A DNA stretch of 64,000 nt, taken from contig NZ_LT985196.1 of assembly GCF_900289115.1 (NCBI RefSeq), positions 1,490,029 to 1,554,028 of the forward strand, written 5' to 3'. This DNA comes from Janibacter massiliensis (GTDB lineage Bacteria; Actinomycetota; Actinomycetes; Actinomycetales; Dermatophilaceae). The translations under genes were made by a program, and so were the position numbers. The notes under the pieces were generated by a model. The model was not told the DNA's origin. It was given only the letters and a program-made list of their open reading frames with translations, and searched no databases. This document shows, in pieces, positions 37,309-45,767 of this stretch. Positions within the stretch are counted from its first letter, which is position 1; each line of letters starts with the position of its first letter.

Positions 37309-37623
37309 TCAGGCGACCCCGGCGAGACGCAGCAGGGCGGTGACGGCCGCGGCCCCGACGACGACGGGGACGAACCCCGCCCCGCGCCACAGCAGGACGA
37401 CCGCGGTCATCAGACCGGCGACCCGGGCGTCGAGCACGACCGCGCCGCCCGGCCCGACGAGCATCTGGGTCGCGACGAGCGCGGAGAGCAGCGCCACCGG
37501 GAGCAGCCCGGAGACGGCTCGGGTCCCCCGGCCGGCCACCCAGCGCTCGGGCACGACGTGGCCCAGGAGCTTGACGACGAAGGACGCCACGCTCGCCACG
37601 AGGACGGTGGCCCACGTCGTCAT
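37309..37623 (-). CDS. azlD: AzlD-family branched-chain amino acid export subunit
   Basis: The 104-residue protein has three to four membrane helices covering nearly all its length, as in AzlD, the small partner of AzlC exporters. Characteristic are VVKLLGHVVPERWV near the start and VLLWRGAGFVPVV in the last third. Together with AzlC it would export branched-chain amino acids or their analogues. Its ATG lies in the stop of azlC (four-base overlap at 37620-37623). It is the last gene of a four-gene minus-strand operon and ends one base after dapB, tail to tail. Confidence 0.85.
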   Translation of the reverse strand: MTTWATVLVASVASFVVKLLGHVVPERWVAGRGTRAVSGLLPVALLSALVATQMLVGPGGAVVLDARVAGLMTAVVLLWRGAGFVPVVVGAAAVTALLRLAGVA

Positions 37624-38351
37624 GCCGGCGCCCCCGGCCCGCTGCGCTGCTCGACGGGCGTGTCGTCGGGGTCGTCCGGCCGGACGAGGCCGACGACGAG
37701 CGCGGCCACGACGGACAGGAGCACCGGCACCCCGGCGGGGACGACCGGCGAGAACGCGAGGGCGAGGACGACGGCGGCGACCGCGGTGACGAGGGCGCGG
37801 GCGTGGTGCAGGCGCGACCACAGCAGCGCGAGGAAGGCGGCTCCCGCGGCGGCGTCGAGGCCCCACCGGGTCGGGTCGCCCATCCGTTCGCCGACGAGCG
37901 CGCCCACGACCGTCGTGAGGTTCCACAGCACGAAGACCGACGCCCCGGTCCACCAGAACCCGGCGCGCATCGCGGTCGGCGTCGGCTGTCCGAGCCCGAC
38001 GGCCGTCGACTCGTCGATCGTCAGGTGAGCGCCGAGCAGCCGGCGCGCACCCGAGGCGCGCAGGAACCGGGCCACCTCGATGCCGTACAGCCCGTTGCGT
38101 ACGCCGAGCATCGTCGACGTCGCGACCGCTGCGGCCCCCGAGCCGCCGGCGCCGAGGACGTTGACGACGGCGAACTGCGACCCACCCGAGAACAGCAGGA
38201 GGGACAGCGCCATCGCCTGCGGGACCGACAGGCCGGCCGTGACGGCGAGGGCGCCGAAGGAGAGGCCGTACGACCCGGTCGCCAGGCCGACCGAGAGGGC
38301 CTGGCCGCGGATCGCGCGCAGCCCGGTCGCCGTGGCGCCGGGGTCGCTCAC
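37620..38351 (-). CDS. azlC: AzlC-family exporter permease
   Basis: The 243-residue membrane protein has about seven helices and the AzlC signatures SYGLSFGALAVTAGLSVPQA and LLFSGGSQFAVV near the start, and LTIDESTAVGLG centrally. AzlC/AzlD (BrnFE-like) pairs export branched-chain amino acids. The GTG at 38351 overlaps the GNAT stop by four bases (GTGA) and is the only start that keeps the family's N-terminus; the frame is open further upstream without similarity. The overlap ties it to the GNAT and enoyl-CoA hydratase genes. Confidence 0.88.
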   Translation of the reverse strand: MSDPGATATGLRAIRGQALSVGLATGSYGLSFGALAVTAGLSVPQAMALSLLLFSGGSQFAVVNVLGAGGSGAAAVATSTMLGVRNGLYGIEVARFLRASGARRLLGAHLTIDESTAVGLGQPTPTAMRAGFWWTGASVFVLWNLTTVVGALVGERMGDPTRWGLDAAAGAAFLALLWSRLHHARALVTAVAAVVLALAFSPVVPAGVPVLLSVVAALVVGLVRPDDPDDTPVEQRSGPGAPA

Positions 38352-38899
38352 CGACCCTCGATCGCGACGACCAGGCGGACCTCGCGCGCGGTCGTCCCGT
38401 CCGGCGAGACCACCCGCTCGCGGTGGGCGCCGTCCGGCGCGAAGCCGGCGGCCTGGAGGAAGGCGCGCAGCTCGTCCTGGGTCGTGAGGACCCAGGCGGC
38501 CAAGGACGTCGCCCCGGCCTCGCCGAGCACGTCGACCGCGGCGTTGAGCAGGCGCGAACCGTGACCCATCCGACGCGCCTGCGGGTGGACGGCGAGCAGG
38601 TGGAGCTCGGCGGCGAGCGGGTCGGCGTCGGGGTCCTGGCTCGGGCCGACCGAGGCGGTGCCGGCGACCTGGGTGCCGGCGGTCGCGACGAGCAGGGTCC
38701 ACACCCCCGCGGGCGGGGACTCGAGCGACCGACGCCACGTCGCGGCGAAGGCCTGCGGCTCGAAGGTGGCGACGACCTCGGCCGGCAGGACGTCGGCGTA
38801 GGCGTCCCGGAACACCTCGGCCTGGACGAGGCCGACGGCGGGTGCGTCGCTCGGGCGGGCCCGACGGACCCCGCCGTCGACGGGCAGGGGCTTGGTCAT
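38348..38899 (-). CDS. GNAT-family N-acetyltransferase
   Basis: The 183-residue enzyme has the GNAT fold. Strands at ELHLLAVHPQARRMGHGSRL contain the acetyl-CoA pyrophosphate-binding motif A (RRMGHGSRL, a Q/RxxGxG/A type). Before it are a helix VGLVQAEVFRDAYADVLP and the strand AGTASV. The substrate is unknown. It sits between enoyl-CoA hydratase and azlC with four-base overlaps on both sides, so the four genes form a coupled operon. Acetylation of an amino acid or amine linked to the exporter is possible but not shown. Confidence 0.82.
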   Translation of the reverse strand: MTKPLPVDGGVRRARPSDAPAVGLVQAEVFRDAYADVLPAEVVATFEPQAFAATWRRSLESPPAGVWTLLVATAGTQVAGTASVGPSQDPDADPLAAELHLLAVHPQARRMGHGSRLLNAAVDVLGEAGATSLAAWVLTTQDELRAFLQAAGFAPDGAHRERVVSPDGTTAREVRLVVAIEGR

Positions 38900-39636
38900 C
38901 GCCCGCGGAACTCCGGCGCGCGGCGCTCGGTGAAGGCCCGACGCCCCTCGACGAGGTCCTCGCTGGCCCAGGCCCGCGCGAAGGCCTCCTCGTACCGGGC
39001 GACCTCCGGGGAGCCTGCCGGGGTGTCGAAGCCGATCTTGGACCCGGCCTGGCTCAGCGGGGCGAGCGGGACGGCCCGGTCGGCGAGCGCGAGCGCGTCG
39101 TCGAGCCCGCCGCGGACCTGGGCGAATCCGAGCCGCCACGCGTCGTCGGCGTCGAGGACCGCGGCGGTGAGGGCCATGTGGCGTGCCGCGCCCTCGCCGA
39201 AGAAGCGCGCGACCCGATCGATCGTCCAGTGGTCGACCATGAGGCCGAGCTTCGCCACGGGCACCGCGAACCGCGCGCCGTCCTCCACGACCCGCAGGTC
39301 GCACGCGACGGCCAGCTGCATGCCCAGGCCCATGCACGACCCGGAGATCGCCGCGATCGTCGTCAACGGGACGGTCGAGAGGCTCGCGAGGACCTCGGCC
39401 AGGCGGCGGGTGAACGCGACGTCCTCGAGCTCCTTGAGGTCCGCTCCGGCGCAGAAGTGACCGCCGGCGCCGGTGAAGACGAGAGCGCGGGCGCCGCCGT
39501 CGACGGCCTCGGCGACCGCGGCGTCCAGCTCCTCGAGCGAGGTGTGGTCGATGGCGTTGCGCCGCTCCTGGCGGTCGATCGTCACGAGTGCGACGCGGGG
39601 GTGGTCGGGCAGGTCGGTCTCGAGCGTGATGGCCAC
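38896..39636 (-). CDS. Enoyl-CoA hydratase/isomerase family protein
   Basis: The 246-residue crotonase-fold protein has the CoA-binding loop RRNAIDHTSLEELD and the oxyanion segment GAGGHFCAGADLKELED. The second oxyanion half is ISGSCMGLGMQLAVACDLRV. The aligned glutamate positions (GSCMG and KLGLM, where hydratases carry Glu) are not clearly conserved, so hydration cannot be assumed and another crotonase reaction is possible. The GTG start at 39636 is seven bases after TAGGGT, a leaderless promoter heading the four-gene operon. It is divergent from the FAD reductase. Confidence 0.8.
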   Translation of the reverse strand: MAITLETDLPDHPRVALVTIDRQERRNAIDHTSLEELDAAVAEAVDGGARALVFTGAGGHFCAGADLKELEDVAFTRRLAEVLASLSTVPLTTIAAISGSCMGLGMQLAVACDLRVVEDGARFAVPVAKLGLMVDHWTIDRVARFFGEGAARHMALTAAVLDADDAWRLGFAQVRGGLDDALALADRAVPLAPLSQAGSKIGFDTPAGSPEVARYEEAFARAWASEDLVEGRRAFTERRAPEFRGR

Positions 39637-39685
39637 GACCGCACCCTACGGGGATGGCGCCGGCCGGTCATGGCAGCGTGGTGGT

Positions 39686-40423
39686 GTGCCCCTCCTCGCC
39701 CCGACCCCGCGCCGGCCGCGCTGGCACCGACTCGTCGTCTCTGGGGTCGAGTCCGCAGGCCCGGATCTCGTCATCGTCACCTTGGACGTCCCCGAGGAGG
39801 CCCGGGATGCCTTCATCCGGTACGACGCCGGGCAGTACCTCACGGTCCGTGTCGACACCCCGGGCGGGCCGGCCTCGCGGTCCTACTCGATCGCGACGGC
39901 GCCGTCCGCGGCGCGAGCCACCGGGCGCATCCGGATCGGCGTGACGGTCGTCCCCGGCGGGCAGGTCTCCCCGCTCGTCGCCCGGTGGGCTCCCGGCACC
40001 GACGTCGACGTGCTCCCGCCCCTGGGCGACCTCGTCCTGACGCCACGGGCGCGGGGCCCGGTGCTCGCCATCGGGGGCGGCAGCGGGATCACCCCCGTCG
40101 TCGCGATCGCGGGGGAGTGGGTGGAGACCGGCCGCGACGGGCGGCTCACGGTCGTGCACGTCGCCCGGGACGACGAGCGCGCGATGTTCGCCGGAGAGCT
40201 GGCCGCCCTCGCGGAGGCCCACGCGGGCAGCGTCGAGCTCCTGCCGGTCCGCACGGCGGTGCACGGGTGGCCGACGGAGCAGTCGCTGCGGCGGCTCCTC
40301 GGGGACCGCCTCCGTGGTGGTCCGGTGCTCGTCGCCGGGCCCGAGGGCCTCGTCCGTGTCGTCGAGGCGGCCGCCGACGGCCCGGTGCTCTCAGAGGTCT
40401 TCCACGGCGGCCACCCCGACTGA
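39686..40423 (+). CDS. FAD/NAD(P)-binding oxidoreductase (ferredoxin reductase type)
   Basis: The 245-residue flavoprotein has an FAD-binding barrel (about 10-110) with the flavin motif ASRSYSIATAPS, and a nucleotide-binding domain (about 115-245) with GGGSGITPVVAI. It resembles the reductase part of PaaE/BenC-type oxygenase reductases but lacks the 2Fe-2S ferredoxin domain, so it must pass electrons to a separate acceptor. The GTG at 39686 is the best start in frame, but no clear ribosome site or -10 spacing supports it, so the exact start is uncertain. It is head-to-head with the enoyl-CoA hydratase operon and convergent with folA. Confidence 0.78.
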   Translation: MPLLAPTPRRPRWHRLVVSGVESAGPDLVIVTLDVPEEARDAFIRYDAGQYLTVRVDTPGGPASRSYSIATAPSAARATGRIRIGVTVVPGGQVSPLVARWAPGTDVDVLPPLGDLVLTPRARGPVLAIGGGSGITPVVAIAGEWVETGRDGRLTVVHVARDDERAMFAGELAALAEAHAGSVELLPVRTAVHGWPTEQSLRRLLGDRLRGGPVLVAGPEGLVRVVEAAADGPVLSEVFHGGHPD

Positions 40424-40432
40424 CCGGGCGTG

Positions 40433-40912
40433 TCAGCGTCGGACGTAGCTGACGTAGGCGAACCCCTCGTGCTCCTCGCGGCGGGTCTCCTCCCACTCGC
40501 CCCGGTCCCACGGGGGGAAGAACGCGTCCGCCTCGGGGGCGTCGTCGACCTGGGTCAGCTCCATCCGGTCGGCCCACTCCAGGCCCTGGGCGTAGATCTC
40601 GCCGCCGCCGAAGAGGAAGACCGTCCCCGCGCCGGCGATCCCGAGCGCGTCCGGCAGGGAGTGCGCGACCTCGACGCCGGGGTGGGACCAGCCGGGCGAG
40701 CGGGTGACGACGACCGAGCGCCGGTCGGGCAGCGGCCGACCGATGGAGTCGAACGTCTTCCGTCCCATGACGAGCGTGTGGCCGGTCGTCAGTTGCTTGA
40801 CCCGGGGCAGATCACCCGGCAGGTGCCAGATGAGCCCGCCGTCCCGGCCGATCGCCCCGTTCCGTCCGACGGCGGCGAGGACGACGAGCTCCTGGCCGGG
40901 CACGGCTCCCAC
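40433..40912 (-). CDS. folA: Dihydrofolate reductase
   Basis: The 159-residue enzyme reduces dihydrofolate to tetrahydrofolate with NADPH. Conserved features are NGAIGRDGGLIWHLPGDLPR (with the acidic residue in LPGDL), MGRKTFDSIGRPLPDR, the cofactor loop FLFGGGEIYAQ and the final YVSYVRR. The start is a GTG at 40912, with a second GTG three codons downstream possible. It begins 11 bases after the thyA stop, so the two form an operon that makes dTMP and recycles the folate. Confidence 0.95.
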   Translation of the reverse strand: MGAVPGQELVVLAAVGRNGAIGRDGGLIWHLPGDLPRVKQLTTGHTLVMGRKTFDSIGRPLPDRRSVVVTRSPGWSHPGVEVAHSLPDALGIAGAGTVFLFGGGEIYAQGLEWADRMELTQVDDAPEADAFFPPWDRGEWEETRREEHEGFAYVSYVRR

Positions 40913-40922
40913 GGCGGCCCCC

Positions 40923-41714
40923 TCAGACCGCGATCGGGGCGCGGATGGTCGGGTCGGCCTCGTACCCGACGAGCTCGAAGTGCTCGAGCTCGTAGGCGTC
41001 GATCGAGTCCTGCCGGGTGATCCGCATCGTCGGCAGCGGCTTCGGCTCGCGGGTCAGCTGGAGCCGTGCCTGGTCGAGGTGGTTGCGGTAGAGGTGCGCG
41101 TCGCCGAGGGTGTGGACGAGCTCGCCGGGCTCGAGGTCGGTCTGCTGGGCGATCATCATCGTCAGCAGCGCGTAGCTGGCGATGTTGAAGGGCACGCCGA
41201 GGAAGACGTCCGCGCTGCGCTGGTACAGCTGGCAGGACAAGCGCCCCTGCGCGACGTAGAACTGGAAGAGCGCGTGGCACGGCGGCAGGGCCATGTCGTC
41301 GACGTCCGCGACGTTCCACGCCGAGACGACGTGGCGCCGGCTGTCGGGGTTCGTCCGGATCGAGTCGACGACCTTCGCGATCTGGTCGACGGAGCGCCCG
41401 TCAGGGGTCGGCCAGGACCGCCACTGGTGCCCGTAGACGGGGCCGAGATCCCCGTTCTCGTCGGCCCACTCGTCCCAGATCGTGATGCCCCGCTCGTGCA
41501 GCCACGCGACGTTCGTGTCGCCCCGCAGGAACCACAGGAGCTCGCCGATGATCGAGCGCAGGTGCAGCCGCTTCGTCGTGAGGACCGGGAACCCGTCGGC
41601 GAGGTCGAACCGCATCTGGTGGCCGAAGACGCTGCGGGTCCCGGTGCCGGTCCGGTCGTCCTTGTCGACGCCGTGGGTGAGGACGTGGTCGAGCAGGTCG
41701 AGGTAGGCGCGCAC
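40923..41714 (-). CDS. thyA: Thymidylate synthase
   Basis: The 263-residue enzyme methylates dUMP with methylenetetrahydrofolate. The nucleophilic cysteine is in [12 protein letters not shown], the phosphate site includes [22 protein letters not shown], and [20 protein letters not shown] is complete. Length equals that of E. coli ThyA. The GTG at 41714 is preferred because TAGCGT ends eight bases before it on the minus strand, giving a leaderless start. A GTG three codons upstream is less likely. Many actinobacteria use ThyX instead or also; none is in this window. It is divergent from dapA. Confidence 0.95.
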   Translation of the reverse strand: MRAYLDLLDHVLTHGVDKDDRTGTGTRSVFGHQMRFDLADGFPVLTTKRLHLRSIIGELLWFLRGDTNVAWLHERGITIWDEWADENGDLGPVYGHQWRSWPTPDGRSVDQIAKVVDSIRTNPDSRRHVVSAWNVADVDDMALPPCHALFQFYVAQGRLSCQLYQRSADVFLGVPFNIASYALLTMMIAQQTDLEPGELVHTLGDAHLYRNHLDQARLQLTREPKPLPTMRITRQDSIDAYELEHFELVGYEADPTIRAPIAV

Positions 41715-41776
41715 CCCCCGCACGCTATCCGAGCGCCTCCGCGGAGCGCCGGACCGCCCGGGATAGCCTGTCGGCC

Positions 41777-42685
41777 ATGTCCCAGCCCTCCGCAGCCCCC
41801 GCACAACCGCCGTTCGGGCGCGTGCTCACGGCCATGGTCACCCCGATGCTCCCGGGCGGCGAGGTGGACCTCGACGGCGTCGACGCGGTCGTCGAGCACC
41901 TCGTGGCGACCGGCCACGACGGCATCGTCGTCAACGGGACGACGGGGGAGTCGGCCACCCTCAGCAGCGACGAGAGCATCGCCGTCGTCGAGCGCGTCGT
42001 CGCGACGGCCGCCGGTCGGGCGAAGGTCGTCGCGGGCGTGGGCTCGAACAACACGGCGCACGCGGTCTCGATGGCCGGCCGGGCGGCGGCGGTCGGCGCC
42101 GACGCGCTGCTGCTCGTCTCGCCGTACTACAACAAGCCGACGCAGCGCGGGCTGCTCGCCCACTGCCGCGCGGTCGCCGACACGACGGCGCTGCCGGTCA
42201 TGCTCTACGACATCCCCGGCCGGACGGGCATCCCGTTCGCGACGGAGACCCTCGTCGCGCTCGCCGAGCACCCCCGGATCGTCGCGGTCAAGGACGCCAA
42301 GGGCGATCTCATGGCGGCGACCGAGGTGATGAACCGCACGGACCTCCTCTTCTACTCCGGTGCCGACGAGCTCAACCTGCCCTACCTCGCGATCGGCGCC
42401 GTCGGCGTCGTCAGCGTCGTCGGGCACGTCGCGGGCCGGGAGTACCGCGAGATGCTCGAGGCCACCGACCGCGGCGACCTTGCGGCCGCGCGGGCGATCC
42501 ACCGCCGGCTCGCGCCCCTCGTCGACGCGATCATGACGACCTCGCAGGGCGCGATCACCGCGAAGGCTGCGCTCGTCGAGCTCGGCGTCATCGACCACGC
42601 GGCGGTCCGCCTCCCGCTCGTCGAGTCCGAGGAAGCCGAGCTCGCGCGGGTCCGGGCCGGCCTCGCGGTGGTGGGTCTCGCGTGA
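41777..42685 (+). CDS. dapA: 4-hydroxy-tetrahydrodipicolinate synthase
   Basis: The 302-residue aldolase condenses pyruvate with aspartate semialdehyde, the first committed step to diaminopimelate and lysine. The Schiff-base lysine is in [11 protein letters not shown], the tyrosine in [11 protein letters not shown] and the substrate loop is [16 protein letters not shown] ends eight bases before the ATG. Its stop overlaps the RNase J start by four bases (GTGA at 42682-42685), a coupling seen in many actinobacteria. Confidence 0.95.
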   Translation: MSQPSAAPAQPPFGRVLTAMVTPMLPGGEVDLDGVDAVVEHLVATGHDGIVVNGTTGESATLSSDESIAVVERVVATAAGRAKVVAGVGSNNTAHAVSMAGRAAAVGADALLLVSPYYNKPTQRGLLAHCRAVADTTALPVMLYDIPGRTGIPFATETLVALAEHPRIVAVKDAKGDLMAATEVMNRTDLLFYSGADELNLPYLAIGAVGVVSVVGHVAGREYREMLEATDRGDLAAARAIHRRLAPLVDAIMTTSQGAITAKAALVELGVIDHAAVRLPLVESEEAELARVRAGLAVVGLA

Positions 42686-44367
42686 GCCACCCGCACCCCG
42701 AGCTGCCCCTGCCGCCCGCCCTGCCCGCCGGCGGGCTGCGCGTCATCCCGCTCGGCGGTCTGGGGGAGGTCGGGCGCAACATGGCGGTCGTCGAGCACGA
42801 CGGGCAGCTGCTCGTCATCGACTGCGGCGTCCTCTTCCCCGACGACAGCCAGCCCGGTGTCGACCTCATCCTCCCCGACTTCTCCGCGATCGAGGACCGG
42901 CTCGAGGACATCCAGGCGATCGTCCTCACCCACGGTCACGAGGACCACATCGGTGCGGTGCCCTACCTCCTGCGCCTCAAGCCCGACATCCCGCTCGTCG
43001 GGTCGCAGCTGACCCTCGCGCTCGTCGAGGCGAAGCTCAAGGAGCACCGGATCACGCCGTACACCCTCGCGGTCCGTGAGGGCGACCGGGAGCGGCTGGG
43101 TGTCTTCGACTGCGAGTTCATCGCCGTCAACCACTCGATCCCCGATGCGCTCGCCGTCTTCGTCCGCACCCCGGCCGGCACGCTGCTGCACACCGGCGAC
43201 TTCAAGATGGACCAGCTGCCGCTCGACGGTCGGATCACCGACCTGCGGGCCTTCGCGCGGGTCGGTGAGGAGGGGGTCGACCTCTTCCTCACGGACTCGA
43301 CGAACGCGGAGGTGCCGGGGTTCACCGCGCCGGAGAAGGACATCCAGGCGGCGATCGACGCGGTCTTCCGCGCCGCCGAGCGGCGAATCATCGTCGCCTG
43401 CTTCTCCAGCCACGTCCACCGGGTCCAGCAGGTCCTGGACGCCGCCGAGCGCAGCGGGCGCAAGGTCGCGATGGTCGGTCGGTCGATGGTCCGCAACATG
43501 GGGATCGCCGCCGACCTGGGGTACCTGCGGGTGCCGGACCGTGTGCTCGTCGACGTGAAGAAGCTCGACACCCTGCCCGACGACGAGGTCGTCCTCATCT
43601 GCACCGGCAGCCAGGGCGAGCCGATGGCCGCGCTGTCCCGGATGGCCAACCGCGACCACCGGATCGACGTCGGCCAGGGGGACACCGTCCTGCTCGCGAG
43701 CTCGCTCATCCCCGGCAACGAGCACGCCGTGTACCGCGTCATCAACGGGCTCATGCGACTCGGTGCCGAGGTCGTCCACAAGGGCAACGCCAAGGTGCAC
43801 GTCTCGGGCCACGCCAGCGCCGGCGAGCTCCTCTACTGCTACAACATCGTCCGGCCGCGCAACGTCATGCCGGTGCACGGCGAGTGGCGGCACCTCGTCG
43901 CCAACGCCGATCTCGCGATCGCCACCGGCGTCCCCGCGGACCGGGTCGTCCTCGCCGAGGACGGGGTCGTCGTCGACCTCGTCGACGGGGTGGCGCGGGT
44001 CGCGGGCGCGGTGCCGTGCGGGTACGTCTACGTCGACGGCTCGAACGTCGGGGAGGCGGACGAGGACCTGCTCAAGGACCGCCGCATCCTGCGCGACGAG
44101 GGCTTCGTCTCCGTCATCGTCGTCGTCGACTCCTCGACCGGCTCGATCGTCGCAGGCCCGCACATCACGGCGCGCGGCGTCGCCGAGGGCGAGGAGATCT
44201 TCGAGCAGGTCCGCCCGCGGATCCTCGAGGCGCTCGCCGAGGCCGCCGCGAAGGGTGTCGGCGACCAGCACCAGCTCCAGCAGGCCGTACGGCGGGCGGT
44301 GGGAGGCTGGATGGGCGGGAAGATCCGGCGCCGCCCGATGATCATCCCGGTCGTCATCGAGGCCTGA
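42682..44367 (+). CDS. rnj: Ribonuclease J
   Basis: The 561-residue metallo-beta-lactamase/beta-CASP ribonuclease has both endonuclease and 5' exonuclease activity in mRNA decay and rRNA maturation. The zinc motif is LTHGHEDHIGAVPYLL (HxHxDH), with further ligands in LLHTGDFKMDQ. The beta-CASP region includes FSSHVHRVQQVLDAA and CTGSQGEPMAALSRM, followed by VSGHASAGELLYCYNIVRP and MPVHGEWRHL. Length is standard. The GTG start lies in the dapA stop. With Pnp in the same window it covers both directions of RNA decay. Confidence 0.95.
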   Translation: MSHPHPELPLPPALPAGGLRVIPLGGLGEVGRNMAVVEHDGQLLVIDCGVLFPDDSQPGVDLILPDFSAIEDRLEDIQAIVLTHGHEDHIGAVPYLLRLKPDIPLVGSQLTLALVEAKLKEHRITPYTLAVREGDRERLGVFDCEFIAVNHSIPDALAVFVRTPAGTLLHTGDFKMDQLPLDGRITDLRAFARVGEEGVDLFLTDSTNAEVPGFTAPEKDIQAAIDAVFRAAERRIIVACFSSHVHRVQQVLDAAERSGRKVAMVGRSMVRNMGIAADLGYLRVPDRVLVDVKKLDTLPDDEVVLICTGSQGEPMAALSRMANRDHRIDVGQGDTVLLASSLIPGNEHAVYRVINGLMRLGAEVVHKGNAKVHVSGHASAGELLYCYNIVRPRNVMPVHGEWRHLVANADLAIATGVPADRVVLAEDGVVVDLVDGVARVAGAVPCGYVYVDGSNVGEADEDLLKDRRILRDEGFVSVIVVVDSSTGSIVAGPHITARGVAEGEEIFEQVRPRILEALAEAAAKGVGDQHQLQQAVRRAVGGWMGGKIRRRPMIIPVVIEA

Positions 44368-44477
44368 TCCCCCTGTATCGCTACGACTGGCGCGCGTGAG
44401 ATACGGTGTTGCCGCCTAGCCAGAACGGCTCGGCGTGCGAGAGCGGCGAGGAGTCCGCTGGTCGGGAGGGCCGAGAG

Positions 44478-45284
44478 TTGACTGCGTCCACGGGTGTGTC
44501 GCGACGATCTATCGCCAAGGGCGCGGCGTGGGCGACCCCGACGATACTCGCGGTAGGGATGGCGCCCGCTTACGCGACGTCGCCCCGCTGCTTCGTCACC
44601 ACGACGATCGACTGGGGCACTCCTCAATACACGCGAACGAGCGCCACCGGTGGGACCTACACGACGGCGGATCCGGATGGTTCTTCTGGCTCGCTGCAGC
44701 CCCTGACCTTGACTGTCCAGAACACATTCCTCGGCAGTAACACGCAACTCGGCAGCCAAAACTTCAATGGAAGGTCGAAGCCGAATAGCTGCAACTGCAA
44801 CCGCAATCTCGATGTCACCACCGGTACGGTCGGGGGGACGACCTCCCGGGGCCTGAGCCTGCACCAGTCGCCGAAGGTCGACAGTTCAAAGACCTCCACC
44901 CGCACGAACGCCAACAAGTCGATCACGACCTTCACCTTCAGCGAGTCGGTGCAGAACCTCTCCTTCACCATCACGGACATCGACTCGGCGACCCGCGACT
45001 TCGTCGACGCCGTGGCCATCAGCGGGGCGTCCTACTCCGGTGTGCTCGCCGACTCGACCTACCTCCAGGGCGACGGGTCGGTCGGCAACCCTTGGCGGGG
45101 GAAGGTCGTCCAAGCCCTAGACGACGCTACCTCCAATTGGGGAAACGTCACTGTGACCTTCCCGGAGGTCACGTCCTTCCAGCTGCACTACTGGAACCAG
45201 CAAGATTCGTCGAGCCCTGATATCGACGGTGACCAGGGCATCTACCTCACCAATTTCAGGGTGACGTACAACGCCTGCCCCTGA
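44478..45284 (+). CDS. Exported protein of unknown function, Tat-like signal
   Basis: The 268-residue product begins with a twin-arginine-like signal: SRRSIAKG at 8-15, a hydrophobic stretch, and APAYA before the mature part at about 34. The mature 235 residues are Ser/Thr/Asn-rich and beta-like, with a CNCN pair and cysteines near both ends (SPRC, NACP) that could form disulfides. There is no sortase motif or lipobox. The TTG at 44478 was chosen because GGGAGG lies eight bases upstream; the frame is open to 44406 without similarity. Base composition is less GC-rich than its neighbours, and it lies between rnj and ftsK, usually close neighbours, so it was probably acquired. Confidence 0.7.
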   Translation: MTASTGVSRRSIAKGAAWATPTILAVGMAPAYATSPRCFVTTTIDWGTPQYTRTSATGGTYTTADPDGSSGSLQPLTLTVQNTFLGSNTQLGSQNFNGRSKPNSCNCNRNLDVTTGTVGGTTSRGLSLHQSPKVDSSKTSTRTNANKSITTFTFSESVQNLSFTITDIDSATRDFVDAVAISGASYSGVLADSTYLQGDGSVGNPWRGKVVQALDDATSNWGNVTVTFPEVTSFQLHYWNQQDSSSPDIDGDQGIYLTNFRVTYNACP

Positions 45285-45311
45285 GCTTGCGGCCCCCCGA
45301 GAGCCTGACCT

Positions 45312-45754
45312 TCAGCCAGTCTGTGACTGCGACCGGGCGACCCAGAACCGGTCGCAGACCTCGGGGACGGGCCCGTACCACCGGACCGTCCCCATGGTTT
45401 CCGGCACGACGGACCCGTCCCTCATCGACGTCACGTCCGGCTCGCGAGCTCCCGCACCGCAGCGACGAGTTGACCGCGCGAGCAGGGCGTCGACAAAGAT
45501 GTGCGCGCAGAACTTCCCATCCCGCACCCCGATGCCGTAGTCCTCGGAGAGCACCCGCGAGACGCCCTCGGCCTGCCACCCGTCGACGGTGAAGGACACG
45601 ACCGGGGCGCGCTCGTGCGTCGGCCCGAAGATCGACAGCCGCCGAGCCGCCGGCGCACCTGGCCCTGCGCCCACGGCAGGAAGGTCGGGTGATGGTCCGA
45701 GTCGTAGACGAAGACCGGTGCGCGTGTGGTCCGAGTGAACGGTGTGACGATCAC
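45312..45754 (-). pseudogene. Decayed class V aminotransferase (SufS/NifS-like) remnant
   Basis: Two minus-strand pieces in different frames recall a PLP-dependent class V aminotransferase. The first, at the 45754 end, has VFVYDSDHHPTFLPW, like the early HHxxxLPW segment. The second has PTHERAPVVSFTVDG and GIGVRDGKFCAHIF, the late segment with the cysteine region. The large middle part with the PLP lysine is absent, a frame change joins the pieces, and the C-terminal end is degenerate. It cannot be active. It lies in the rnj-ftsK patch beside the exported protein. Boundaries are approximate. Confidence 0.6.
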
Positions 45755-45767
45755 CTAGGCTCGCGCC

